Positions 54,852 through 62,236 of a DNA stretch of 64,000 nt are shown one piece after another. Under the pieces are notes generated by a model that saw nothing but the letters and a program-made list of their open reading frames with translations, searched no databases and was not told the origin of the DNA. The DNA comes from Methylomicrobium agile (GTDB lineage: Bacteria > Pseudomonadota > Gammaproteobacteria > Methylococcales > Methylomonadaceae), in NCBI RefSeq assembly GCF_000733855.1, contig NZ_JPOJ01000001.1, positions 1,116,001-1,180,000 on the forward strand, written 5' to 3'. The position numbers and the translations under genes were made by a program. Within the stretch, counting starts at the first letter, position 1. Each line of letters begins with the position of its first letter.

Positions 54852-54871
54852 GAATTTAACTTTTTTTCGAA

Positions 54872-56431
54872 TTGTTCTTGAACGGACAACTCCTCAAATC
54901 GACCGCGCTGGTCGGCGCCATGACCCTGATCTCCCGGCTGCTCGGTTTCGTCAGAGACATGCTGATCGCCCGCCTTTTCGGAGCCGATCCCGCTACGGAC
55001 GCTTTTTTTGCCGCCTTCAAACTACCGAACTTCCTGCGCCGCCTGTTCGCCGAAGGCGCCTTCGCGCATGCGTTCGTGCCGGTGTTGACCGATTATAAGG
55101 AACATCACGGCCCGGCCGAATTAAAGGGATTTATCGATAAAACCGCCGGCACGCTGGCGCTAATTCTGTTTCTGATCACTGCCGCCGGGGTCATCGCCGC
55201 CCCGCTGCTGATCATGGGAATCGCGCCGGGTTTCGCCTGGCAAAGCGCCCGGCACGAGCTGGCCTCGCAGTTGCTGCGGATCAGCCTGCCTTATTTGTTT
55301 TTCATCTCTCTGACTGCGTTTGCCGGGGCGGTTTTGAACGCGCACGGCAAGTTCGCGCTGCCCGCCTTGACGCCGGTCTGGCTGAATATCGCGATGATCG
55401 CCGCCGCGCTCGAACTCGCGCCGCGGCTGGACGAACCGGTCACCGCGCTGGCCTGGGGCGTGTTCGCGGCGGGCATCGTGCAGCTGGCGTTCCAACTGCC
55501 CGCGCTGGTCCGTTTGGGGCTGCTGCCGCGCTTTCGCCCGGGCTTTGCCGACCCCGGCGTCAAAAAAGTGATCGGGCTGATGCTGCCGGCGATGTTCAGC
55601 GTCTCGGTCACCCAGATCAACCTGCTGTTCGATACGCTGATCGCCTCGCTATTGGCTGCCGGCAGCGTGTCCTGGCTGTATTATTCCGACCGGCTGGTCG
55701 AGTTTCCGCTCGGCATATTGGGCATCGCGGTCTCGACCGTGATTCTGCCGAATCTATCGAAAACCCATGCCGCCGGCGACCCCGCCGCGTTTTCCGCCGC
55801 GCTGGACTGGGGCCTGCGTCTGGTCTTGCTGATCGGATTGCCGGCGACGATGGGCCTGATCGTACTGGCCGAACCGCTGCTGTCCACGCTGTTCCAGTAC
55901 GAGGCTTTCGGCGCCGATGACGTGCATTTCGCCGGAAAAAGCCTCAAGGCTTATGCGGCGGGCCTGCTGGGCTTCATCCTGATCAAAGTGCTCGCCCCGG
56001 CGTTTACCGCGCGGATGGATATCAAAACCCCGGTCCGCTACAGCATTTATGCGATGATCGCGAGTTTGCTCCTGAACATACTCGCGATCCCTTACGCGCA
56101 TGCGGGGCTGGCGCTGGCGACGTCGCTTGGCGCTCTCCTCAATGCCGCCCTGCTGCTCGTCAAACTGCGGCGCGAGCGTATTTATCTGCCGGCCACCGGC
56201 TGGAGGCTTTTTTTAGTGCGCATTGGGCTCGCCACCGGCGTAATGTCGGCGGCTTTATACAGTCAAACCGATCCGAACGACTGGCTAGACGCAAGTTCGG
56301 GCAAAAGGGTTCTGCGGCTTTTGGAGTGGATAGGCATCGGCTTGCTGCTTTACGGGGCGACCTTATGGCTAACGGGCATGCGGACACCTCTTCCCACGAT
56401 TAAAACGCGGACGGGCCGTTCGAACGGCTGA
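54872..56431 (+). CDS. murJ: Lipid II flippase MurJ
   Basis: A 519-residue MATE-like membrane protein with 13-14 hydrophobic segments. The N-terminus GAMTLISRLLGFVRDMLIARLFGA and PNFLRRLFAEGAFAHAFVPV (conserved Arg and Phe residues) are typical of MurJ/MviN. It flips lipid II across the inner membrane for peptidoglycan synthesis. The start is a TTG at 54872, or the TTG at 54878, which would give MNGQLLKST. ribF, a frequent downstream neighbour, is replaced here by the peptide cluster. Confidence 0.95.
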   Translation: MFLNGQLLKSTALVGAMTLISRLLGFVRDMLIARLFGADPATDAFFAAFKLPNFLRRLFAEGAFAHAFVPVLTDYKEHHGPAELKGFIDKTAGTLALILFLITAAGVIAAPLLIMGIAPGFAWQSARHELASQLLRISLPYLFFISLTAFAGAVLNAHGKFALPALTPVWLNIAMIAAALELAPRLDEPVTALAWGVFAAGIVQLAFQLPALVRLGLLPRFRPGFADPGVKKVIGLMLPAMFSVSVTQINLLFDTLIASLLAAGSVSWLYYSDRLVEFPLGILGIAVSTVILPNLSKTHAAGDPAAFSAALDWGLRLVLLIGLPATMGLIVLAEPLLSTLFQYEAFGADDVHFAGKSLKAYAAGLLGFILIKVLAPAFTARMDIKTPVRYSIYAMIASLLLNILAIPYAHAGLALATSLGALLNAALLLVKLRRERIYLPATGWRLFLVRIGLATGVMSAALYSQTDPNDWLDASSGKRVLRLLEWIGIGLLLYGATLWLTGMRTPLPTIKTRTGRSNG

Positions 56432-56736
56432 CCGAAATCCGCCTTAGGACTCTGTGATTCCACCAAAGAAGAATAGAACAGCGCCGAGAAACGACGATAA
56501 AACGCTGTATAAAGAATGCGAAGGTACCTATGCCCAAAGGGAGAGAGGACTTATCCAGCGTTTTCTTAAAGCAAAGAAGCTCATGATTCACTGTTTTTGT
56601 AACATGCTGATAAAAAAGATCAATTAAGCGATCAGTTTTCAATCGTCGCCAACAGCGATAAAAAACCATAATTTTTGTCCAGTTTAAGAATGTTGATACG
56701 TCTTTAAGGAGGTAAACCACCACGGACCCCTTAAAT
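56432..56736. other. Gap before the peptide cluster
   Basis: About 305 bp with AT-rich composition. A 56-codon frame from a GTG at 56452 contains DKTLYKECEG and RFLKAKK, faintly like the start of an ECF sigma factor, but it ends early and is not convincing. A perfect anti-Shine-Dalgarno match, TAAGGAGGT (56705-56713), lies 23 bases before the receptor's ATG. Confidence 0.4.
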
Positions 56737-59034
56737 ATGAAAAAACATGCCTTGCCGTTAATCGCCGGTTTGCTGGCCAGCCCACTGATTCAAGCAGCGG
56801 AAACAGTGGCGATAGACATTCCCGCCCAATCGCTGTCTTCCGCGCTGGAACAATTAGGCCGTCAGACCAACTTGCAAATCCTGTATCCGGCCGAGGCCAT
56901 TGCCGGTAAAACTTCACCCGGCGTTTCCGGGCACTATTCGCCGCGACAAATATTGGACAAACTCCTGGCCGGTTCGAATTTGAATTATCAATTCGTCGAT
57001 CCCGGCACCGTTACTATCAAAAAAAGCACGCCCGGCGGCGCCCCTAGCGCGGCCCAACTCGACGAAGTCTTCGTTACCGCCACCAAGACCGAGCGCGATA
57101 TTTCCGAGGTGCCGGCCACCGTGGCGACCGTCGAGGCCAAACAAATCGAAAACATGTATAGCCGCGATAGCGGCGATTTGCTGACTCGCTCGGCCGGTAT
57201 CGACATCGCCCGTTCCGGTAGTTCCGGCATATCGACGCTGAATATTCGCGGCACCGGCTCCCGACGTTCGTCGGTATTGGTCAATGGTCAATACGCGGAA
57301 TTCCTCGATATCGGCATCGGTAACCAAAATACGCTGCAGACTATCGATTGGGACAACATCGAACGTCTGGAAGTGGTACGTGGTGCCGGTTCCGCGCTAT
57401 ACGGTCCCAATGCGATGGGCGGCGTAGTCAACGTCATTACTAAAGATGCGCCGGAAGAAAAAAGCGTTACCCGGCCGTTCTTCGTGTTCGACAGCTTGCC
57501 GACTTATGGCGGCGGCATCTCGACCGGCGGCACCCTGGATGCCTTTACCTATCAACTGAATTTCAAACATTTGAATTCGGATGGCTATAAAGCTTCACCG
57601 ACGCTATCTTTTTATCCGGGCAACACGATGACGACCACGCTTTCTCAACAGAAGGGCGCCTGGGACAGAACCATGTTGGGAGGTAAATTAGGCTACAAAC
57701 TGTCCGACCGCGACAAAGTCAATTTTGCTTTCAACTACATGGACGAATCGACGCTGTCCTTCGACCGTCCCCATACCCCGCAGAACGGTAGTTACGGTCA
57801 GTACAGTCTGGATTTCAAGCATGAGTTTTCCGACCGTTTCGATGTAACGACGACCGTCAGCCACCGCAGCCATGTTGCTGATTTGACTTGGGATACTTTC
57901 TTTTATCCTTTTACTATCACGAATATCCAACCCGATGTCACGCTACACGAAGATGCTCAAAAGCTGACTGGCGAGATTCGCGGCCGCTGGACGCCGGTGG
58001 ACGGTCATACCTTATTGTTCGGTTATAACGCCGCCCAGGATTGGACTAAGGTTCGCGATGTCACCACCTTGACCGGCGCCGAACGGGACAACCGCAAGGC
58101 CAACATCGTCAACCACGGCCTTTATTTGCAATACGAATTGGAATTGGACAAGCGCCTGTTCGTGTCCATGGGTGGCCGCTACGACTGGTTCGATTACGAC
58201 ATGGATGCGTCAATCACCACGCCGAGTACCCAGCGACATAATCAAAGCTCCTTTGAAACCTTTAATCCGCGCGGCGGCATTCGGTACAAATTCAACGACT
58301 TGCTGGCGATGCACGGTAGCATAGGCACTGGCTTCCGGGCACCCGATCCCGGTTCCATGGTTGGCGGCGCCAGTAGCGTTTTTGTCGAACGTTTGCCTAA
58401 TACCGGCCTGCAACCGGAAACCTCGGATAGCTATGATCTGGGCATAGACATCGATACACCGTTCGGCCTGCATGTCGCCGCCACCGGCTTTTACAACGAC
58501 ATCAGCAATTACATCTTGGTATCGCGCTACCGGGTGGGCAGCAAAACCATGATCCAGTCGCAAAATCTCGCCAAGGTACAAACCTATGGCGCCGAACTGG
58601 AGCTAACGCAACGACTGACCGATCAGTTAAGCCTGTTTACCAATTACACCCATACCATCGCCCGCACGGCGGCCGATCTGGCGCCCACCGCGTTGGGCTT
58701 GCCGCAAAACGGTTACCAGTTACCCAACGTTCCGGAACATAAGGCTTCGTTCGGATTGGTGTTCGAGTCGTCGCAATTTAGCGGCCGCTTGGAAGGTCGT
58801 TACGTCGACAACCAATTCATCAGCGGCGACAGCACCAATCAGGCTGCTTACAAGCTGCCATCCTACGTCGTGGCCGACATCAACGCCACTTACCGTCACC
58901 CGATAGGCAACAAGAAAACGCTGGACGTTACCGCCGGCATCAACAACATTTTCGATCGCCAATACGAAATGCGCAGCAAGGGTTTTTACAACGAACCTCG
59001 GGTCGGATTCATTAGGCTCGGCTTAGAGTTTTAG
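56737..59034 (+). CDS. TonB-dependent receptor with STN domain
   Basis: A 765-residue outer-membrane protein. The signal peptide ends at about residue 20 (PLIQAAE). An STN domain follows (about 25-105: IPAQSLSSALEQLGRQTNLQI), then a TonB box-like DEVFVTATKTERD, a plug domain with LNIRGTGSRRSSVLVNG and RLEVVRGAGSALYGPNAMGGVVNVIT, and a 22-strand barrel ending in Phe (GFIRLGLEF). STN receptors often signal through FecR/FecI, yet none is adjacent. It probably imports the peptide product or a metal complex of it. The ligand is not readable from sequence. Confidence 0.9.
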   Translation: MKKHALPLIAGLLASPLIQAAETVAIDIPAQSLSSALEQLGRQTNLQILYPAEAIAGKTSPGVSGHYSPRQILDKLLAGSNLNYQFVDPGTVTIKKSTPGGAPSAAQLDEVFVTATKTERDISEVPATVATVEAKQIENMYSRDSGDLLTRSAGIDIARSGSSGISTLNIRGTGSRRSSVLVNGQYAEFLDIGIGNQNTLQTIDWDNIERLEVVRGAGSALYGPNAMGGVVNVITKDAPEEKSVTRPFFVFDSLPTYGGGISTGGTLDAFTYQLNFKHLNSDGYKASPTLSFYPGNTMTTTLSQQKGAWDRTMLGGKLGYKLSDRDKVNFAFNYMDESTLSFDRPHTPQNGSYGQYSLDFKHEFSDRFDVTTTVSHRSHVADLTWDTFFYPFTITNIQPDVTLHEDAQKLTGEIRGRWTPVDGHTLLFGYNAAQDWTKVRDVTTLTGAERDNRKANIVNHGLYLQYELELDKRLFVSMGGRYDWFDYDMDASITTPSTQRHNQSSFETFNPRGGIRYKFNDLLAMHGSIGTGFRAPDPGSMVGGASSVFVERLPNTGLQPETSDSYDLGIDIDTPFGLHVAATGFYNDISNYILVSRYRVGSKTMIQSQNLAKVQTYGAELELTQRLTDQLSLFTNYTHTIARTAADLAPTALGLPQNGYQLPNVPEHKASFGLVFESSQFSGRLEGRYVDNQFISGDSTNQAAYKLPSYVVADINATYRHPIGNKKTLDVTAGINNIFDRQYEMRSKGFYNEPRVGFIRLGLEF

Positions 59035-59039
59035 CGTAG

Positions 59040-59229
59040 TGAATAGGGCATCGAAAGTTTTACGCCGATGCCCGCCGCTACCAGGACGGTAGCGTCATGT
59101 CCGGGAATTAAGATGCCCGGATAAAAGGGACGTCGGTTGTCGCCGGCAGTCCGGCAAGCCGGCCCAGGGATGGTGTGGCTTGCATATCGCCCGCAAGGGT
59201 TTTTGCCATTAAACAACGAGGTATCAACC
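59040..59229 (+). promoter_or_regulatory. Structured leader of the precursor peptide gene
   Basis: The 190 bp between receptor and peptide gene can form three perfect short hairpins: GGGCATCG / CGATGCCC (59046-59073), GCTACC / GGTAGC (59077-59093) and TCCGGG / CCCGGA (59100-59121). A GC-rich segment and the ribosome binding site follow. No T-tract is present, so these are not simple terminators. A regulatory leader is possible; I recognise no known riboswitch. Confidence 0.4.
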
Positions 59230-59337
59230 ATGCTAAATGAAATCAAAATCGACGATCTGAGTGCAGTGATTGGCAACCGTGGCCAGTCAGCAATGTGCTG
59301 TACCGGACCTATGTGCGACGTAGATTGCACACACTAA
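59230..59337 (+). CDS. Candidate RiPP precursor peptide, four cysteines
   Basis: A 35-codon gene with CGAGG nine bases before the ATG at 59230. The first half is an amphipathic, acidic leader-like segment (NEIKIDDLSAVIG). The second half, QSAMCCTGPMCDVDCTH, holds all four cysteines in the spacing CC-x4-C-x3-C. It lies 83 bp before a radical SAM/SPASM gene, the standard place for the substrate of such an enzyme. It is expected to be crosslinked (for example thioether bonds from cysteine to alpha or beta carbons) and exported. No membership of a named precursor family is evident. Confidence 0.7.
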   Translation: MLNEIKIDDLSAVIGNRGQSAMCCTGPMCDVDCTH

Positions 59338-59353
59338 TCCCAGCTTAGCAATC

Positions 59354-59381
59354 GATCGGGAAGCCTTAGGGTTTCCCGATC
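59354..59381 (+). promoter_or_regulatory. Hairpin between precursor and maturase genes
   Basis: GATCGGGAA / TTCCCGATC, extended by CC/GG inside, forms an 11-12-bp stem with a TTAG loop, 17 bp after the peptide stop. The following bases (CTCTTC) are only weakly T-rich, so partial termination or 3' protection is likely. That would give more precursor than enzyme message. Confidence 0.6.
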
Positions 59382-59419
59382 TCTTCATATACGACCCTAA
59401 AACATTCAGGAGTTTATCG

Positions 59420-60808
59420 ATGGAAAATTTGTTAAAGGAATTTCACGTACTGGATACCAAAATCGGCCCGGTTGGTTTCCACGGACCGTCGGCCAAGCTG
59501 TTCGAGCTTCCGCTCGATATCGCAACGACATTTTCCGCTTTGGAGACCGGCAAACGGCTTTTGGGAGACCTATCTGCGCTCGAACACGATCATTTAACTC
59601 AAACTTTGCGCTCGGCATTGCCTACCGATCTCGGTTCTAGAACCAACATGCTGGGCGACAGTACACGTCTGACCAATTTTTATCTGTTCGTTAGCCAAGA
59701 ATGCAATCTTGCTTGCACCTATTGCTACGGCGATGGCGGCGAGTATCGTAAAGGTAAGATGGTGATGGACGAACGCACCGCCGACAATTTCATCGACAAA
59801 TTCATCTCTGACCGTAATCCGGGCTATCTGATCAATTTTTTCGGCGGCGAACCCTTGCTAAATCTACCGCTGATGCAAAGAATCATCGACCGTTGCAAGG
59901 CCAAGACCCAGCCGCACGGCATCAGGATGGTCTTCAACATGACGACCAACGGCACAGTATGGAGCGACAAGATTGCCGCTTTTATTGCCTCGAATATCGA
60001 CACATTAACCGTCAGTCTGGACGGCCCTAAAGACATCAACGACGCGCAGCGTCCAGGACTGGGAAATTTTTCGCCTTACGAAAAAACCCTAAAAACTATC
60101 GGTGAGCTTCAACAGCAAGGCTCCCGCTATACGATACGCACCATCATGACCAAAAACAGTTACGGTCGCCTGAAGGAAATTTATCGCCATAACAGTGCAC
60201 TGGCCGGCAAGGGTGGCGTGGGTTTGAGTACTGTCGATGTCGCCGACAGCCATGAACTCGGGTTGACCGATGCCGAGCACGGCATATTGGTCGATCAAAT
60301 CGCCGAAATTAATCTGGAAAGCCTGCGTTCGATAGCCGACAGCGATGTTCCGCAATTCAACGAGTACACCGGCAATTTATGCAAACTGCTGTTGGGCCAC
60401 CAATACCGGCCTCGGCCGTGTAATGCCGGACAAACTACGTTAGCGGTGGCTGCCGACGGCGACATCTACCCTTGTCACCGTTTCGTCGGCTACCAAGAAT
60501 TTTGCATTGGCAACGTCAACGATGCGCAAGCGCTCAACGCCAACTTCGCCGAATTAAATCAAACCTTGAAGGATACCCCGGTAGACAAAAACCCGCATTG
60601 CAGCAATTGCTGGGCTCGCCAACTGTGCGGCGGCAACTGCTATGTTATTTCTCATCTGCGAGAAGGCGATATTTTTAAACCCACGCAACGATTCTGTCAT
60701 TTGAAACGAACGGTTTACGACAGCCTGTTGACCGAATTTGCCGAAATCATGGCCGATTCCAAGCGTAAACAGCGCTTCATTACCAACGTTACCGCCCACT
60801 TTCATTAA
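59420..60808 (+). CDS. Radical SAM/SPASM peptide maturase
   Basis: A 462-residue enzyme behind AGGAG. An N-terminal region (1-80) could serve as a peptide-recognition element. The radical SAM cluster motif CNLACTYC uses Cys95, Cys99 and Cys102. FFGGEPLLN follows. The SPASM domain has CX12GX4C (CNAGQTT to DGDIYPC) and then CSNCWARQLCGGNC, which is CX2CX5CX3C, plus a final FC: the full set for two auxiliary 4Fe-4S clusters. Enzymes of this type crosslink residues in small peptides. The adjacent four-cysteine peptide is the obvious substrate. Confidence 0.92.
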   Translation: MENLLKEFHVLDTKIGPVGFHGPSAKLFELPLDIATTFSALETGKRLLGDLSALEHDHLTQTLRSALPTDLGSRTNMLGDSTRLTNFYLFVSQECNLACTYCYGDGGEYRKGKMVMDERTADNFIDKFISDRNPGYLINFFGGEPLLNLPLMQRIIDRCKAKTQPHGIRMVFNMTTNGTVWSDKIAAFIASNIDTLTVSLDGPKDINDAQRPGLGNFSPYEKTLKTIGELQQQGSRYTIRTIMTKNSYGRLKEIYRHNSALAGKGGVGLSTVDVADSHELGLTDAEHGILVDQIAEINLESLRSIADSDVPQFNEYTGNLCKLLLGHQYRPRPCNAGQTTLAVAADGDIYPCHRFVGYQEFCIGNVNDAQALNANFAELNQTLKDTPVDKNPHCSNCWARQLCGGNCYVISHLREGDIFKPTQRFCHLKRTVYDSLLTEFAEIMADSKRKQRFITNVTAHFH

Positions 60809-60823
60809 ACAGGAAAAACCGAC

Positions 60824-62236
60824 ATGAAAACTCCGCTTCATTGCTTCTTAATGGCAGCGTTATTGATCTTGGCCTCGCAACCTGCCAATTCGGCCGCCTG
60901 CGGCCCGGTTTATGGCGCCGACGGCATCGCGTTGGATAAAAACGGCGACGTCTGGATCGCTCATTACGAAGATGTACGCCTGGGAAAACTGACGCCGTCC
61001 AGCGGCCGTTTCGAGGAATATCTGCCCACCACCGCCGCCAATCCGACGGTGCTCAAGCGCGACACCTGGGATGACAAGGACGGGTTCAGTTACAAATTCG
61101 ATTTCGGTTTCTATGGCTTGGGCATGGATGATAGCCACGATGCGGTCTGGTCGTTGGCATTCAATAGCGACAAGCTCACCCGTTTTTCGCGCAACGACCG
61201 ACTATTCGCCGATGTTCAATTGCCCGGTCGCAGTCTGGGACGTTTCGTATTGCCGGTCGATGCGCAAGGCAACGTCTGGACCTTGGCCGGCCCCTGTTGC
61301 GGTCAGGAAGGCGAGTTGCAATTGGTGAAAATCAATCCGCAACTGGAACAACAGGCGTTTGCGCTGCAAGCGCGCAAAGCCAAGGTGCCCAGCCTGACGG
61401 TGGGCCGGGATGGGACGGTTTGGGTATCGCTAATTGCCAACGACGATACATTGCCAAGCTTGTACGCCTTTCGCAACGGCCAATTCGAAGCGGTGCCTCT
61501 CCCGCTCGAAATGACGACCTTTATTACCCGGCTGCATGTCGATGCGCAAGGCGATTTATGGCTGGCGACCGGCGACGATATTTGGCGCAAACACAACAAA
61601 ACTTTCGAACGCTATCACTTACCCACGCCGGGCGCTCAATCGTCGATGATGACCAGCGATACGCGCGGCAATCTGTGGTTTACCGAATGGCGCGGCAACA
61701 AGATCGGCCGTATCGACAGCACAGGCCATATTCGCGAATATCCGATTCCGCCGGAAGAAGAATCGCCTTTAACTTTGGCGGTCGATGCCGACGGCAAAGT
61801 CTGGTTCTCGGTATTGTTCAACTACGATCTGTTCCGCCTCGATCCCGACAGCGGCCAAATCCAAAGCTTCCCGCTGCCGGTACCCTCCAACTGGTCGAAA
61901 AATGCCGCCGAAGGCTTGAGCGCCTGCGTATTGAAACCCAAGGATGCCTTGAGCCTGATGGCTGCCAAAACGCCGCCGCAACCGGTCGCGGCGGCGAATC
62001 CAGTGCTTCGCCATCCTTTAAACTATCCGGACGATGCCGGCGCCAAGGCCTTCGAGCAAAATTGCCATACGGCTTGCCATAGTTGGTATCGGGTGGATAG
62101 GGCCGGCCAACGGCGTACCGACTGGCGGCCGACCGTGGAACGGATGATCGAGTTCAACAAGGCGCCGATAGCGGACGAACAGCGCGAATTGATCGTCGAT
62201 TATCTGAACCGGCATTACACGCTGGCCAAACCTTGA
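60824..62236 (+). CDS. Secreted Vgb-like beta-propeller with C-terminal cytochrome-like domain
   Basis: A 470-residue protein with a signal peptide (cleavage near NSAA). Repeated blades have the pattern DxxGxVWxxxxxxxxIGRxD (for example GDVWIAHYEDVRLGKL and GNLWFTEWRGNKIGRI), as in virginiamycin B lyase and NHL propellers, filling residues 25-375. The last 70 residues contain FEQNCHTACHSWYR, a CX3CH motif like c-type heme sites, then a TDWRPTVERMIEFNK helix as in quinohemoprotein cytochrome domains. It would be periplasmic and perhaps redox-active. A true lyase role is not implied by the propeller. Confidence 0.75.
   Translation: MKTPLHCFLMAALLILASQPANSAACGPVYGADGIALDKNGDVWIAHYEDVRLGKLTPSSGRFEEYLPTTAANPTVLKRDTWDDKDGFSYKFDFGFYGLGMDDSHDAVWSLAFNSDKLTRFSRNDRLFADVQLPGRSLGRFVLPVDAQGNVWTLAGPCCGQEGELQLVKINPQLEQQAFALQARKAKVPSLTVGRDGTVWVSLIANDDTLPSLYAFRNGQFEAVPLPLEMTTFITRLHVDAQGDLWLATGDDIWRKHNKTFERYHLPTPGAQSSMMTSDTRGNLWFTEWRGNKIGRIDSTGHIREYPIPPEEESPLTLAVDADGKVWFSVLFNYDLFRLDPDSGQIQSFPLPVPSNWSKNAAEGLSACVLKPKDALSLMAAKTPPQPVAAANPVLRHPLNYPDDAGAKAFEQNCHTACHSWYRVDRAGQRRTDWRPTVERMIEFNKAPIADEQRELIVDYLNRHYTLAKP

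Noticed and set aside
56452-56622. ECF sigma factor (FecI) remnant
   Set aside because: Only about 15 residues are faintly similar, and no region 2 or 4 helices follow; too weak to list as a pseudogene.
56400-56723. Reverse-strand 107-codon frame, possible transposase fragment
   Set aside because: It overlaps the murJ end and matches no transposase family I can name; no inverted repeats flank it.
59040-59229. Cobalamin riboswitch in the leader
   Set aside because: The B12-box and the conserved core segments are missing despite several hairpins.
59230-59337. Methanobactin precursor
   Set aside because: The cysteine pattern differs and no MbnB (DUF692) or MbnC gene is present; the neighbour is a radical SAM enzyme.
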